Shown: positions 9,286 to 19,370, numbered from the stretch's first letter. The stretch: DNA of 64,000 nucleotides from Mycobacterium pinniadriaticum (GCF_026242045.1 NZ_JAPJDO010000005.1:1-64000), one strand, 5' to 3'. Made by a program: numbers and translations. Notes: a model not told the origin generated them from the letters alone.

Positions 9286-10443
9286 TCAGCGCGCCGGGAG
9301 CGATGCCCGATAGCGTTCGCGGGCCACCAAAGTCGAGCGGACCTCGCCGATCAGGGGATCGAGGAACTGGGCGCGGTATTCGGTGTCGGTGACCGCCTTG
9401 GCGGCCAGATACATGAAGGTGATCGCGGTCAGCATCATGGTGGTCTGGAGCAACGGGTTGGGGATCGGCAGTGTCATGCCGAGGACCTGGCCGTCGGTGG
9501 AGCCGCTGCCGCGCGTCCACGCCTCCAGCAGGGGCGGGCTGATCACGATCAGCCCCAGGACGAAGAAGATCGTTCCGGTCATGATCGCGACCGTCAGCAC
9601 CTGGCCCAACTGCGTGGCGGCGACGATGAACACGACGTTGATGCGTTCGGCGCGGGACAGCGCGTCGGTGCCCGGCCGGTCCGGCATGGCCTCGAACGGG
9701 GTGCCGGCCAGTCCGGCCATATCGTCGGGTGACGGCTGGTAAGAGGTCAGGACCGGCCGCACCCGGTCCAGCGTGCCGGACACCAGGAAGCTCGCGGCGA
9801 TCAGGAACAGGAAACCCAGCGCCAGCCACAGCCGGCCACGGCTGACGATGGCGGCCATCAGCCACACGTAGGTGTTGAAGAACACCAGGAACGTGAGCAA
9901 CACCACCGGCAGTGCCCGCAGGAACATGCCGCCGATCAGCGTCAGGTTGGATCCGGTGGAGCGGGCGGCCCAGCCCAGGATCGAGCCGATACCGGTGGCG
10001 GTGCAGGCCAGGATGGTCGCGACGGTGATCCCCGCCAGCAGCAGGTTGACCAGGATGCGGTGGCTCGGGCCGCCGAAGATCACCGCCAGGGCGATCACCG
10101 CGATGGCGGTGTTGGAGGCCACGATCCGGCGCAGCGGCGAGGAGATTCGCGACACCAGCCACCCCACCGCGGAGGCGGCGGGCAAGACCAGCACCAGCGA
10201 GGCCAGCACGAGACCCTCGCTCAGGTCCGGTCGTCCGTCGATGTCGATGGTGTGCTTGCCGGTCAGCTCGACGACCAGGATCGAATTCGCCGCCACCACA
10301 GCGAATCCGGCGAGCGCGGGGGCCGACCGACTCCACACCCGGCGCAGCAGCGCCCCCGGACGCAACACCGCGGGCAGGCCGTGGGTGAGAAACCAGCGCT
10401 CGGCAGCGTTGCGCTGGGCCTTCGTCGCGGGAGTTGCCTGCAC
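9286..10443 (-). CDS. Integral membrane protein (Rv2113-like), copy 1
   Basis: This is a tandem paralogue of the next minus-strand gene, with about eight hydrophobic segments and the shared [15 protein letters not shown] start and FLDPLIGEV near the C-terminus. I chose GTG 10443 (385 residues) because it aligns with the paralogue's N-terminus. A longer frame to 10548 would run past the start of the divergent dop gene and adds a low-complexity, non-homologous leader. The 99 bases up to dop therefore hold a divergent promoter region. Function is unknown. Confidence 0.76.
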   Translation of the reverse strand: MQATPATKAQRNAAERWFLTHGLPAVLRPGALLRRVWSRSAPALAGFAVVAANSILVVELTGKHTIDIDGRPDLSEGLVLASLVLVLPAASAVGWLVSRISSPLRRIVASNTAIAVIALAVIFGGPSHRILVNLLLAGITVATILACTATGIGSILGWAARSTGSNLTLIGGMFLRALPVVLLTFLVFFNTYVWLMAAIVSRGRLWLALGFLFLIAASFLVSGTLDRVRPVLTSYQPSPDDMAGLAGTPFEAMPDRPGTDALSRAERINVVFIVAATQLGQVLTVAIMTGTIFFVLGLIVISPPLLEAWTRGSGSTDGQVLGMTLPIPNPLLQTTMMLTAITFMYLAAKAVTDTEYRAQFLDPLIGEVRSTLVARERYRASLPAR

Positions 10444-10529
10444 GCACGTCAAGGTACCCAGGAACGCCCCGTTTGGCCCGCCGCCGCCGTGCGGCGACTC
10501 CTCGCGGCCAAGCGCGGTGGCGGGACCGT

Positions 10530-10535
10530 TAGGCT
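10530..10535 (+). promoter_or_regulatory. -10 hexamer of a leaderless dop promoter
   Basis: TAGGCT fits the mycobacterial SigA -10 pattern TANNNT. It ends 7 bases before the dop ATG at 10543, which puts the expected transcription start at or next to the start codon. No Shine-Dalgarno sequence is present. Confidence 0.6.
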
Positions 10536-10542
10536 GGCGGCC

Positions 10543-12051
10543 ATGCAACGGATCATCGGGACCGAGGTCGAATACGGCATCTCCTCGCCGTCCGACCCGA
10601 CCGCCAATCCGATCCTGACCTCGACCCAGGCGGTGCTGGCCTATGCCGCGGCCGCAGGCATTCAGCGGGCCAAGCGCACCCGGTGGGACTACGAGGTGGA
10701 ATCACCGTTGCGTGACGCCCGTGGATTCGATCTGAGTCGCTCGTCGGGCCCCCCGCCGGTGGTCGACGCCGACGAGGTCGGCGCCGCCAACATGATCCTG
10801 ACCAACGGCGCCCGGCTGTACGTCGACCACGCCCACCCGGAGTACTCGGCTCCCGAGGTCACCGACCCGATGGACGCGGTCATCTGGGACAAGGCCGGGG
10901 AGCGGGTCATGGAGGCCGCGGCCCGGCACGTGGCCAGCGTGCCCGGCGCCGCCAAGCTGCAGCTCTACAAGAACAACGTCGACGGCAAGGGCGCGTCCTA
11001 CGGCTCACACGAGAACTACCTGATGAGCCGGCAGACGCCGTTTTCGGCGGTGATCTCGGGTCTGACGCCGTTCATGGTGTCGCGGCAGGTGGTGACCGGT
11101 TCCGGTCGCGTGGGCATCGGCCCGTCCGGGGACGAACCCGGCTTCCAGCTGTCTCAGCGTGCCGATTACATCGAGGTCGAGGTCGGCCTGGAGACCACCC
11201 TCAAGCGGGGCATCATCAACACCCGTGACGAACCGCACGCCGATGCCGACAAGTATCGCCGGCTGCACGTCATCATCGGTGACGCCAACCTCGCCGAGAC
11301 CTCGACGTATCTCAAGGTGGGCACGACATCGCTGGTGCTCGATCTGATCGAGGAAGGCCCCGAACACGGTCTGGACCTCTCGGATCTGGCCCTGGCCCGC
11401 CCGGTGCACGCGGTGCACGTGATCAGCCGGGACCCGTCCCTGCGGGCGACAGTGGCCCTGGCCGACGGCCGTGAACTGACCGCGCTGGCCATGCAGCGCA
11501 TCTACCTGGACCGGGTAGCCAAACTGGTGGACGCGCGCGACCCGGATCCGCGTGCCTCGCACGTCGTGGAGACTTGGGCGCACGTGCTGGACCTGCTCGA
11601 GCGCGATCCGATGGAGTGCGCCGAGCTGCTGGACTGGCCGGCCAAGCTGCGGCTGCTGGAGGGATTCCGGCAGCGCGAGAATCTGGGTTGGTCGGCGCCG
11701 CGACTGCATCTCGTCGATCTGCAGTACTCCGACGTGCGGCTCGACAAGGGTCTCTACAACCGCCTGGTGGCCCGCGGGTCGATGAAGCGCCTCGTCGCCG
11801 AGCAGCAGGTACTCGACGCCGTCGACAACCCGCCGACCGACACCCGCGCGTACTTCCGTGGTGAATGCCTGCGCCGGTTCGGCGCCGACATCGCGGCGGC
11901 GAGCTGGGACTCGGTGATCTTCGATCTGGGGGGCGATTCGCTGGTACGGATCCCGACCCTGGAGCCCCTGCGCGGTAGCAAAGCGCACGTTGGGGCCCTG
12001 CTGGACTCGGTCGACAGCGCCGCCCAACTGGTGGAACAACTGACGACCTGA
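10543..12051 (+). CDS. dop: Deamidase/depupylase Dop
   Basis: Dop deamidates the C-terminal Gln of Pup to Glu and also removes Pup from substrates. The 502-residue protein has the carboxylate-amine-ligase-like core with the GTEVEYG nucleotide/metal motif (E8, E10) and [14 protein letters not shown] carrying the active-site Asp (D95). It also has the insertion between these motifs (the 'Dop loop', roughly residues 40-78) that PafA lacks. Downstream it shares [20 protein letters not shown] and the YxRLVARG segment with PafA. The pup-prcB-prcA genes follow after 86 bp. The Pup encoded here ends in GGQ and needs this deamidation step. Confidence 0.97.
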   Translation: MQRIIGTEVEYGISSPSDPTANPILTSTQAVLAYAAAAGIQRAKRTRWDYEVESPLRDARGFDLSRSSGPPPVVDADEVGAANMILTNGARLYVDHAHPEYSAPEVTDPMDAVIWDKAGERVMEAAARHVASVPGAAKLQLYKNNVDGKGASYGSHENYLMSRQTPFSAVISGLTPFMVSRQVVTGSGRVGIGPSGDEPGFQLSQRADYIEVEVGLETTLKRGIINTRDEPHADADKYRRLHVIIGDANLAETSTYLKVGTTSLVLDLIEEGPEHGLDLSDLALARPVHAVHVISRDPSLRATVALADGRELTALAMQRIYLDRVAKLVDARDPDPRASHVVETWAHVLDLLERDPMECAELLDWPAKLRLLEGFRQRENLGWSAPRLHLVDLQYSDVRLDKGLYNRLVARGSMKRLVAEQQVLDAVDNPPTDTRAYFRGECLRRFGADIAAASWDSVIFDLGGDSLVRIPTLEPLRGSKAHVGALLDSVDSAAQLVEQLTT

Positions 12052-12070
12052 CGGTCGTTAGAGGGAGCAA

Positions 12071-12088
12071 TACCGGTCTCGACCGGTA
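12071..12088. promoter_or_regulatory. Palindrome upstream of pup
   Basis: TACCGGTC-TC-GACCGGTA is a perfect 8-bp inverted repeat with a 2-bp centre, lying 20 bp after the dop stop and 49 bp before the pup start. The tiny loop makes an RNA terminator unlikely, so a protein-binding site or partial attenuator is more plausible. The regulator is unknown. Confidence 0.4.
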
Positions 12089-12137
12089 CTGTGGAGGAAC
12101 CGGCGGCCCAGTCGCCGATGACGAGCAGGAGGCAGCG

Positions 12138-12332
12138 ATGGCTCAAGAGCAGACCAAGCGCGGTGGCGGTGGCGGTGAGGATGACGACCTCTCCGGCAAC
12201 GGTGCCGGCGGCCAGGAGCGTCGCGACAAGCTCGCCGAGGAGACCGACGATCTGCTGGACGAGATCGATGACGTCCTCGAGGAGAACGCCGAGGACTTCG
12301 TGCGCGCATATGTTCAAAAGGGCGGACAGTGA
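12138..12332 (+). CDS. pup: Prokaryotic ubiquitin-like protein Pup
   Basis: Pup is the 64-residue, mostly disordered degradation tag that PafA joins to substrate lysines. The Gly-rich, acidic N-terminal half is followed by the Mpa-binding helix region ([17 protein letters not shown]) and a C-terminal YVQKGGQ. The terminal Gln, not Glu, means Dop must deamidate it before ligation. An AGGAGG Shine-Dalgarno sequence at 12126-12131 sits just upstream of ATG 12138. The stop overlaps the prcB GTG (GTGA, 12329-12332), coupling Pup to proteasome synthesis. Confidence 0.97.
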   Translation: MAQEQTKRGGGGGEDDDLSGNGAGGQERRDKLAEETDDLLDEIDDVLEENAEDFVRAYVQKGGQ

Positions 12333-13207
12333 CCTGGCCGTTCTCTGATCGCCTGGCCACTAGTTCACCTCTGTCCGACCTGTCCTCGTTTTCCGATTTC
12401 CTGAGGCGAGAAGCACCGCAGTTGCTGCCGACCAGCACTGGCGCCGGCGGCGCCCTGCCCGGTGATGCGCTGCCGCACGGCACCACGATCGTCGCGCTGA
12501 AATACCCGGGCGGCGTGCTGATCGCCGGTGATCGCCGTTCGACCCAGGGCAACATGATCGCCGGCCGCGACGTGCAGAAGGTGTACATCACCGACGACTA
12601 CACGGCCACCGGAATCGCCGGTACCGCGGCCATCGCCGTCGAGTTCGCCCGGTTGTACGCGGTCGAGTTGGAGCACTACGAGAAGGTCGAAGGCGTCCCG
12701 CTGACGTTCCCGGGCAAGGTGAACCGCCTCTCGACCATGGTGCGCGGCAATCTCGGCGCGGCGCTACAGGGATTTGTCGCGCTGCCGTTGCTGGTCGGAT
12801 ACGACCTCGGCGACGCCAACCCGGAAGCGGCGGGCCGGATCGTGTCGTTCGACGCCGCGGGCGGCTGGAACATCGAAGACGAGGGTTACCAGTCGGTGGG
12901 CTCGGGCTCGATCTTCGCGAAGTCGTCGATCAAGAAGCTCTATTCCGGTGTCACCGACGCTGATTCGGCGCTGCGGGCGGCGGTCGAGGCGCTCTACGAT
13001 GCCGCTGACGACGACTCGGCGACGGGCGGCCCGGACCTGGTCCGTGGCATCTTCCCGACCGCGGTCACCATCGACGCAGAAGGCGCCGCTGACGTACCCG
13101 AGCAGCGGATCGCGGAACTGGCGCGTGAGGTGATCGAAAAACGTTCGGCAACCAACACATTCGGGCCCGGTAAGGGACCCAGCAACGAAGCACCGCGGGT
13201 GGACTAA
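12329..13207 (+). CDS. prcB: 20S proteasome beta subunit PrcB
   Basis: PrcB is the catalytic beta subunit. It is made as a 292-residue precursor whose propeptide is removed autocatalytically at [10 protein letters not shown], freeing Thr52 as the N-terminal nucleophile. The propeptide is thus 51 residues, slightly shorter than the 57 of M. tuberculosis. Other active-site landmarks are the GDRRSTQGN loop and the Lys/Asp residues around AGRDVQKVY. The start is a GTG overlapping pup by 4 bases, and prcA starts immediately after its stop. It assembles with PrcA into the alpha7-beta7-beta7-alpha7 barrel. Confidence 0.97.
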   Translation: MTWPFSDRLATSSPLSDLSSFSDFLRREAPQLLPTSTGAGGALPGDALPHGTTIVALKYPGGVLIAGDRRSTQGNMIAGRDVQKVYITDDYTATGIAGTAAIAVEFARLYAVELEHYEKVEGVPLTFPGKVNRLSTMVRGNLGAALQGFVALPLLVGYDLGDANPEAAGRIVSFDAAGGWNIEDEGYQSVGSGSIFAKSSIKKLYSGVTDADSALRAAVEALYDAADDDSATGGPDLVRGIFPTAVTIDAEGAADVPEQRIAELAREVIEKRSATNTFGPGKGPSNEAPRVD

Positions 13208-13948
13208 GTGAGCTTCCCATATTTCATATCGCCTGAGCAGGCGATGCGTGAGCGTTCCGAGCTCGCCCGCAAGGGTATTTCCCGGGGCCGCAGTGTGGTT
13301 GTGCTGGCCTATGACTCCGGGGTGCTGTTCGTCGCGGAGAATCCGTCGCGGTCGTTGCAGAAGATCAGTGAGCTCTACGACCGGGTCGGCTTCGCGGCCG
13401 TGGGCCGGTTCAACGAGTTCGACAACCTGCGACGGGGCGGCATCCAGTTCGCGGACACCCGCGGATACGCATACGACCGTCGCGACGTGACGGGCCGCCA
13501 GCTCGCCAATGTCTACGCCCAGACCCTTGGCACGATCTTCACCGAGCAGGCCAAGCCCTACGAGGTCGAGCTGTGCGTGGCGGAAGTGGCCCACTACGGC
13601 GAGACGAAAGCCCCTGAGCTGTACCGCATCACCTATGACGGCTCCATCGCCGACGAGCCGCATTTCGTCGTGATGGGCGGCACCACCGATCCCATCATCA
13701 CCGCGCTCAAGGAGTCCTACTCCGAGAACGCCGCACTCGGTGATGCGGTCGGGATCGCCGTGGAGGCACTGCGGGCCGGCATCACCAGCACGGGCAGCGG
13801 CAGCACGCCACCGGCCGAGCCGCGGGTGCTCGGCCCGGCAACCCTCGAGGTGGCCGTCCTGGACGCCAAGCGGCCCCGGCGGGCGTTCCGCCGGATCACC
13901 GGCTCGGCCTTGGAGGCCCTTGTGCCCGCGGCAGGCGAAACCCCCTGA
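13208..13948 (+). CDS. prcA: 20S proteasome alpha subunit PrcA
   Basis: The 246-residue protein begins [20 protein letters not shown], the conserved alpha-subunit N-terminus that forms the gate and outer ring on which Mpa docks. [23 protein letters not shown] and [27 protein letters not shown] are alpha-type proteasome signatures, and it lacks the catalytic Thr. The C-terminal tail from about residue 195 is Ser/Pro rich and variable. The GTG directly follows the prcB stop with no gap. The stop TGA shares bases with the apparent CTG start of the next gene. Confidence 0.96.
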   Translation: MSFPYFISPEQAMRERSELARKGISRGRSVVVLAYDSGVLFVAENPSRSLQKISELYDRVGFAAVGRFNEFDNLRRGGIQFADTRGYAYDRRDVTGRQLANVYAQTLGTIFTEQAKPYEVELCVAEVAHYGETKAPELYRITYDGSIADEPHFVVMGGTTDPIITALKESYSENAALGDAVGIAVEALRAGITSTGSGSTPPAEPRVLGPATLEVAVLDAKRPRRAFRRITGSALEALVPAAGETP

Positions 13949-14919
13949 CCCAACTCGTCATCGGGGCCAGCGGGTTCCTCGGCTCGCATGTCACACGCCA
14001 GCTGGTCGCCAGTGGTGTGGACGTCCGGGTGATGGTTCGCCGGACCAGTTCGACGAAGGGTATCGACGACCTGGACGTCGAACGGTGCTATGGCGACATC
14101 TTCGATGACGATGCCCTGCGCGCGGCGATGAGCGGCTGCGACGTCGTCTACTACTGCGTCGTCGACGCCCGAATGTGGTTGCGCGATCCGGCGCCGCTGT
14201 TCCGGACGAACGTCGAGGGGCTTCGTCACGTGCTGGACGCGGCCGTCGAGGCCCGGCTGAACAAGTTCGTCTTCACCAGCACCACAGGCACATTGGCGAT
14301 CAGCGACGGCGCGCTTGTCACCGAGGAGGACCCGCAGAACTGGACCGGTGGCGGACCCTATATCGAGGCCAGGCGCCAGGCCGAGGATTTGGTACTGGGT
14401 TACGCCCGCGACAAGGGACTGCCCGCGGTCGCGATGTGCATCTCCACCACCTATGGGCCCCGCGACTGGCAGCCCACGCCGCACGGCTCGATGATCGCGC
14501 AGGTCGCCGCCGGCCGCATCCCGTTCTACCTCGCCTTCTCTTCGGAGGTCGTCGGGATCGAAGATGCCGCGCGCGCAATGCTTCTCGCCGCCGAGCGGGG
14601 GCGGCCGGGCGAGCGTTACATCATCTCTGACAAGTACCTGAGCACCCGCGAGGTGCACGAGATCGCCGCGGAGGCCGTCGGGGCCGGGGGTCCCCGGATC
14701 AAGATTCCGCTGTCGCTGCTCTACGCCGGCGCTCACGTCAACGACCTCGCCTCCCGCCTGCTGGGCCGGGATCTGCCCTTCGCGGTCGTCGGGGTGCGGA
14801 TGGCGCAGTTGATGTCGCCGCTGGACCACAGCAAGGCGCAGCGCGAACTGGGCTGGCAGCCCGAGCCCGTCGAGGAGTCGATCCGCCGGGCCGCACGGTT
14901 TTTCGTCGAGCAGCGCTAG
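13945..14919 (+). CDS. NAD(P)-dependent epimerase/dehydratase family protein, apparent CTG start
   Basis: This is an extended short-chain dehydrogenase of about 324 residues. The first obvious start, GTG 14017, would delete the Rossmann glycine motif. The same frame encodes [18 protein letters not shown] immediately upstream, and no ATG, GTG or TTG is in frame there. CTG 13945, overlapping the prcA stop as CTGA, is therefore the best start ([15 protein letters not shown]). The usual YxxxK catalytic pair appears as YIEAR, with Arg replacing Lys. The substrate is unknown; relatives are annotated as dihydroflavonol-reductase-like. It is cotranscribed with the proteasome genes and ends convergently with the DUF1023 gene, sharing CTAG. 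Confidence 0.78.
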   Translation: MTQLVIGASGFLGSHVTRQLVASGVDVRVMVRRTSSTKGIDDLDVERCYGDIFDDDALRAAMSGCDVVYYCVVDARMWLRDPAPLFRTNVEGLRHVLDAAVEARLNKFVFTSTTGTLAISDGALVTEEDPQNWTGGGPYIEARRQAEDLVLGYARDKGLPAVAMCISTTYGPRDWQPTPHGSMIAQVAAGRIPFYLAFSSEVVGIEDAARAMLLAAERGRPGERYIISDKYLSTREVHEIAAEAVGAGGPRIKIPLSLLYAGAHVNDLASRLLGRDLPFAVVGVRMAQLMSPLDHSKAQRELGWQPEPVEESIRRAARFFVEQR

Positions 14920-16625
14920 TCCTTCACCCGGATGTGTTCTCGGTCGCCGGTGATGACGGCCAGGATGTTGCGCCACGCGTCCGACGGCTCGTTGAGGACG
15001 CCGCTGTGCGCCGACGGGCCCATCATCGGTGCGCCGGTCAGCCGGCGCCCGGCATCCAGGCGGATGACCCCGGGCAGCTCATCGGGATCGGCCCCGTGCG
15101 ACCCGAACGGGATGCCCTGTACCAGGCCGATCGGATCACCGGGCGCGGTGATGGAGAACCGCAACACGTCGGGGTTGCGGTTGTGCCAGTCCGACGGATG
15201 GTGGACGCCGACTCCGGCACCGGCCGCCTCGACGTAGATCACCCGGTCGGCGGTCAGGCCCAACCGCTCGGCGGTGCCCACGATCGACCCGCCATAGGAG
15301 TGGCCGAGGTAGGTGACCGGCATCGCCCCGGCGCGCCGCTCGACGTCCTCGCTGAACGCGACCAGCCGCGGCGCCATCTGCAGGGCGTAGTGCGGGTCGG
15401 CGGCGTCGGCTATCCCGGCGAGCAGCCGGCCGGTCGGGAACGGCCCGCCGAGGTAGCTGATCACGGCGACGTTCCCGCCGGACCCGGCGACGAGCCGCCG
15501 GGCGGTCGCGACATCGTCGGCGGAACCGTCGAATGTGGTGTTGAGCCCCGGCACCACCACGGCCAGCGCACGGGCCCGGTCGAGGTCACCGGACAGCTCG
15601 ATGAGAGATTCCCGCTGCGGGTCGAACCCGAGGATCTGGCGCGGCACCCGGCGGTCGCGGTCCAGCGGATCGGGCGCGTCGGCAAGCAGGCTCTGGTAGT
15701 AGGCGATCCGGCGGGTGGCATCTCGGTCGTGGGCGGCGATGGTCGCGGCCCGCAGGGCGGGATCGGCATGCGCTGTCGCCCAAAGCCGTTCGGCGCCGGC
15801 CGGATCCCGCATCCGCGCCACGGCGGTGCGAAGCTTCACCTCATCGGGCGCGTCCAGATGGCGACGCTCGTCGAGGATCGCGTTCGCGATGTTGATCCGA
15901 TTGGCCGCCAGCCGCATGTCCCACGGCACACCGTCGGTGTTGCCCACCTCATGGGGGCGTTGTTCGACCAAACGGCGCCTGCCGGCGTCGGACATCGCGG
16001 CGATCTGGCCGACGATGCCGTCCTGGCTCGTCTGTGGCCAGTTGGCCACCGGGTCGGGGGTCATCCCCGCCGGCCGGACCGCGGTGGACTCGGCTCCGGC
16101 GCCGAACGCCGCATCGATCGCCCTGGCGGCCGCGGCGTCGGCCGCACCGAGCTCGTTCAGCGCGGCCTGCAACGAACGGGTCAGCTCCGCGGCCCGCGCG
16201 TCGAGCATCGCCCGGGCGGGCGCATCGGCACCACCACTGCAGGCCACCAGCAGCGCCGACGGTGCGGGCGGCGGCCCGACCGTCCCGTCGTCGGCGACCG
16301 CGCACCCGTCGCCGCGGGCATCGGCCAACACGCCGAGCACCCGTTCACGGCCGCGACCGATCACGTCCGCGGCGTCGCGCGCCTCGGTGGCGGCCAGGAT
16401 CAGCGCTCGGCAGACCCGGCGCAGTGCTTGTGCGGTCGGGCCGATGGCGTGCCGGGCCGCGGCGGCGGCCGAGCCGGTGAACGTGGCCGCGGTGCCGGCC
16501 AGCGCCTCGTCGACGGTATCCGCCTGGGCCTGCAGCCGATTCGCCGCGTCGTCCCATTCGTCGGCCAGTTCGCCGAGTGCCTCCGGTCGCCACGCCTGCA
16601 CCTGCGCAATGCTCGGCCGGGTCAT
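14916..16625 (-). CDS. DUF1023 alpha/beta-hydrolase with N-terminal helical WXG100-like domain
   Basis: The ATG at 16625 overlaps the upstream stop as ATGA and gives 569 residues. The first 110 residues are Ala-rich helices with an FTGSAAAAAR turn near residue 49. This resembles the helix-turn-helix of WXG100-type ESX substrates, though the Trp is replaced by Phe. The C-terminal part is an alpha/beta hydrolase with nucleophile motif GHSYGG (Ser443) and a late PSAHSGVL His. DUF1023 proteins are common in actinobacteria and their substrates are unknown. No signal peptide is seen. Its stop overlaps the convergent epimerase stop by 4 bases. Confidence 0.78.
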   Translation of the reverse strand: MTRPSIAQVQAWRPEALGELADEWDDAANRLQAQADTVDEALAGTAATFTGSAAAAARHAIGPTAQALRRVCRALILAATEARDAADVIGRGRERVLGVLADARGDGCAVADDGTVGPPPAPSALLVACSGGADAPARAMLDARAAELTRSLQAALNELGAADAAAARAIDAAFGAGAESTAVRPAGMTPDPVANWPQTSQDGIVGQIAAMSDAGRRRLVEQRPHEVGNTDGVPWDMRLAANRINIANAILDERRHLDAPDEVKLRTAVARMRDPAGAERLWATAHADPALRAATIAAHDRDATRRIAYYQSLLADAPDPLDRDRRVPRQILGFDPQRESLIELSGDLDRARALAVVVPGLNTTFDGSADDVATARRLVAGSGGNVAVISYLGGPFPTGRLLAGIADAADPHYALQMAPRLVAFSEDVERRAGAMPVTYLGHSYGGSIVGTAERLGLTADRVIYVEAAGAGVGVHHPSDWHNRNPDVLRFSITAPGDPIGLVQGIPFGSHGADPDELPGVIRLDAGRRLTGAPMMGPSAHSGVLNEPSDAWRNILAVITGDREHIRVKD

Positions 16626-16909
16626 CGTGTCCGGAGTCGTTCGGCGCTGACATTCTCCGCGGCGGCCAGTTCTTCGACCGACCGGCGAGCCGAGCAAACC
16701 CAGTCCCCGATGTCGGCGCCGAGTCGCCGCACTTCAGCGGTGACACGCCGAGGTGCGTCCACACCACCCAGCGCAGAGCCGGGGCACGCGTCCAGGCCGG
16801 GTATCGGGATCGTCGCAATCTCGTCCGCGGCGCGGGTCAACTGCTCCACCAGCGCACTGGCCGCGGCGGTATCGAGGGTGACGGGCTCGGGCACGGTCAA
16901 TGCTGACAT
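16622..16909 (-). CDS. Small helical partner of the DUF1023 hydrolase
   Basis: A 95-residue protein starts at ATG 16909 (MSALTVPEPVTLDTAAASAL). It is predicted to form two amphipathic helices (about residues 13-34 and 53-93) around a loop holding Cys41. The layout and size are like an ESX/WXG100-class protein, but there is no WXG motif and no YxxxD/E export signal. It is translationally coupled (ATGA) to the DUF1023 gene. I do not recognise a named family. A partner or chaperone role is inferred only from the pairing. Confidence 0.65.
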   Translation of the reverse strand: MSALTVPEPVTLDTAAASALVEQLTRAADEIATIPIPGLDACPGSALGGVDAPRRVTAEVRRLGADIGDWVCSARRSVEELAAAENVSAERLRTR

Positions 16910-16997
16910 CACTGGCGGCCCCGGCTTCTCGGCAATCCACAGGGATTGCCCGCGCGTTTCGGCGGCGGCTTGGGCACCACTAGCGCAAACCAACAAG

Positions 16998-17003
16998 TAG
17001 GCT
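16998..17003 (+). promoter_or_regulatory. -10 hexamer of a leaderless pafA promoter
   Basis: TAGGCT ends 7 bases before the pafA GTG at 17011, and there is no Shine-Dalgarno sequence. This predicts that the mRNA starts at or beside the start codon. The hexamer is the same as upstream of dop and the YjbQ gene. Confidence 0.6.
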
Positions 17004-17010
17004 CGGTGTC

Positions 17011-18369
17011 GTGCAGCGGAGAATCATGGGCATCGAAACCGAATTCGGTGTCACCTGCACGTTCCACGGCCATCGTCGGCTCAGTCCGGACGAGGTCGCC
17101 CGGTACCTGTTCCGCCGGGTGGTGTCGTGGGGCCGCAGCTCGAACGTGTTCCTGCGCAACGGTGCGCGGTTGTACCTCGACGTGGGTAGCCACCCGGAGT
17201 ACGCCACCGCCGAATGCGACAACCTGGTGCAGCTGGTCACCCACGATCGCGCCGGTGAACGGGTGCTGGAGGACCTGCTCATCGATGCCGAGCAGCGACT
17301 GGCCGACGAGGGCATCGGCGGCGATATCTACCTGTTCAAGAACAACACCGATTCCGCCGGAAACTCCTATGGCTGTCACGAGAACTACCTGATCGTGCGC
17401 GCGGGTGAGTTCTCCCGGATCTCCGACGTGTTGTTGCCGTTCCTGGTCACCCGTCAGTTGATCTGCGGCGCCGGCAAGGTGCTGCAGACGCCGAAGGCCG
17501 CCACCTTCTGCCTGTCGCAGCGCGCCGAACACATCTGGGAAGGGGTGTCCAGCGCGACCACCCGCTCCCGCCCGATCATCAACACCCGCGACGAACCGCA
17601 CGCCGACGCCGAGAAATATCGCCGGCTGCACGTGATCGTCGGCGACTCCAACATGTGCGAGGCGACGACCATGCTCAAGGTCGGCACCGCCTCGCTGGTG
17701 CTGGAGATGATCGAAGCCGGAGTGGCGTTCCGTGACTTCTCGCTGGACAACCCCATCCGGGCGATTCGGGAGGTCAGCCACGATCTGACCGGCCGCCGGC
17801 CGGTCCGGCTGGCCGGTGGGCGGCAGGCCAGCGCACTGGACATCCAGCGCGAGTACTACGCCCGGGCGGTGGAGTACCTGCAGACCCGCGAGCCCAACAC
17901 GCAGATCGACCAGGTTGTCGACCTGTGGGGCCGGCAGCTCGACGCGGTCGAGAGCCAGGACTTCGCGAAAGTCGACACCGAGATCGACTGGGTCATCAAG
18001 CGCAAGCTGTTCCAGCGCTACCAGGACCGCTACAACATGGAGCTGTCGGACCCCAAGATCAGCCAGCTCGACCTGGCCTACCACGACATCAAACGTGGCC
18101 GCGGCGTGTTCGACCTGCTGCAGCGCAAGGGTCTGGCGGCCCGCATCACCACCGACGAGGAGATCGAGGCCGCCGTCGACACGCCGCCGCAGACCACACG
18201 GGCCAAACTGCGCGGCGAATTCATCAGCGCCGCCCAGGAAGCCGGCCGCGACTTCACCGTGGACTGGGTACACCTCAAGCTCAACGACCAGGCGCAGCGC
18301 ACCGTGCTCTGCAAGGACCCGTTCCGGTCGGTGGACGAGCGGGTCAAGCGGCTCATCGCCAGCATGTGA
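17011..18369 (+). CDS. pafA: Pup-protein ligase PafA
   Basis: PafA activates the C-terminal Glu of deamidated Pup with ATP and joins it to substrate lysines. The 452-residue protein has GIETEFG (E9, E11) for Mg-ATP binding and [15 protein letters not shown] with the catalytic base D57. It shares [21 protein letters not shown] with Dop but lacks the Dop loop, and carries the PafA-specific C-terminal domain ending [11 protein letters not shown] start. The stop overlaps the pafB start (GTGA), so pafA-pafB-pafC form an operon. In this genome pafA is separated from prcA by an epimerase and a DUF1023 cassette. Confidence 0.97.
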   Translation: MQRRIMGIETEFGVTCTFHGHRRLSPDEVARYLFRRVVSWGRSSNVFLRNGARLYLDVGSHPEYATAECDNLVQLVTHDRAGERVLEDLLIDAEQRLADEGIGGDIYLFKNNTDSAGNSYGCHENYLIVRAGEFSRISDVLLPFLVTRQLICGAGKVLQTPKAATFCLSQRAEHIWEGVSSATTRSRPIINTRDEPHADAEKYRRLHVIVGDSNMCEATTMLKVGTASLVLEMIEAGVAFRDFSLDNPIRAIREVSHDLTGRRPVRLAGGRQASALDIQREYYARAVEYLQTREPNTQIDQVVDLWGRQLDAVESQDFAKVDTEIDWVIKRKLFQRYQDRYNMELSDPKISQLDLAYHDIKRGRGVFDLLQRKGLAARITTDEEIEAAVDTPPQTTRAKLRGEFISAAQEAGRDFTVDWVHLKLNDQAQRTVLCKDPFRSVDERVKRLIASM

Positions 18370-19370
18370 GCGTCTCGCGAGTGGCGACATCCAAGGTCGA
18401 GCGGTTGATGAATCTCGTCATCGCGCTGCTGTCCACCCACGGCTACATCACGGCCGAACGTATCCGTGCCAGTGTCGCCGGTTACGCCGACAGCCCCAGC
18501 GACGAGGCGTTCTCCCGGATGTTCGAGCGGGACAAGAACGAGCTGCGCGATCTGGGCATCCCGCTGGAGACCGGACGGGTCTCGGCGTTCGACCCTACCG
18601 AGGGGTACCGGATCAACCGGGACGTCTATGCGCTGCCCGATATCGAGCTGACCGACGAGGAGGCAGGCGCCGTGGCGATCGCCACCCAGCTGTGGGAGTC
18701 GCCGGAGCTGATCACCGCTACCCAGGGTGCGCTGCTGAAACTGCGGGCGGCCGGAGTCGACGTCGATCCGGATGCGGCCGTCGCGATCACCACCGCCTCA
18801 GGACCGCCCGGGCTGCGCGGATCAGAGGATGTGCTGGGAAACCTGTTGTCGGCCATCGATTCGGGTCAACCGGTGCAATTCCGCCACCGTTCCCTGCCCA
18901 CCGCCCCCTACACCGTGCGGACCGTGGAACCGTGGGGGGTGATCACCGACCGGGGCCGCTGGTATCTCGTCGGCCATGATCGGGACCGCAACGCCACCAG
19001 GACCTTTCGGCTTTCTCGCATCGGCGCCGACATCAAGTCCGTCGGGGTGCCCGGATCTGTGACCCGGCCGGACGGAGTCGACCTTCGGGCCATCGTCGAC
19101 CGGGCCATCGGGGAGGCGCCCAGCGGTGTGCAGGCTTCGGTGTGGGTGGCCGACGGCCGGGCGATGTCGTTGCGCCGCAACGGCAGATCGGTGGGCACCC
19201 GCACCATCGGCGGGCGTGCCGGTGAGGTGATCGAACTCGACATCGGCACCAGGGACCGGCTCGCCCGCGAGGTCGCCGGCTACGGGGCCGACGCCCTGGT
19301 CCTGGAACCGGACACCTTGCGCGACGACGTGATCGCGCGGCTGCGGGCACAGGCCGGGGAGGAGCCGTGA
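18366..19370 (+). CDS. pafB: PafB, WYL-domain DNA-damage-response regulator subunit
   Basis: PafB and PafC form the transcription activator that drives the RecA/LexA-independent mycobacterial DNA-damage response. The N-terminal winged HTH is at about residues 5-80 ([32 protein letters not shown]). A WYL domain follows, with [15 protein letters not shown], and a WCX-type C-terminal extension ends the protein. GTG 18366 overlaps the pafA stop as GTGA; an in-frame GTG at 18381 (VATSKVERL) is an alternative that matches the M. tuberculosis N-terminus. It overlaps pafC by 4 bases. Confidence 0.94.
   Translation: MSVSRVATSKVERLMNLVIALLSTHGYITAERIRASVAGYADSPSDEAFSRMFERDKNELRDLGIPLETGRVSAFDPTEGYRINRDVYALPDIELTDEEAGAVAIATQLWESPELITATQGALLKLRAAGVDVDPDAAVAITTASGPPGLRGSEDVLGNLLSAIDSGQPVQFRHRSLPTAPYTVRTVEPWGVITDRGRWYLVGHDRDRNATRTFRLSRIGADIKSVGVPGSVTRPDGVDLRAIVDRAIGEAPSGVQASVWVADGRAMSLRRNGRSVGTRTIGGRAGEVIELDIGTRDRLAREVAGYGADALVLEPDTLRDDVIARLRAQAGEEP

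Noticed and set aside
10444..10548. Longer start for the membrane-protein gene upstream of 10443
   Set aside because: It would overlap the divergent dop start, and the added 35 residues do not match the paralogue.
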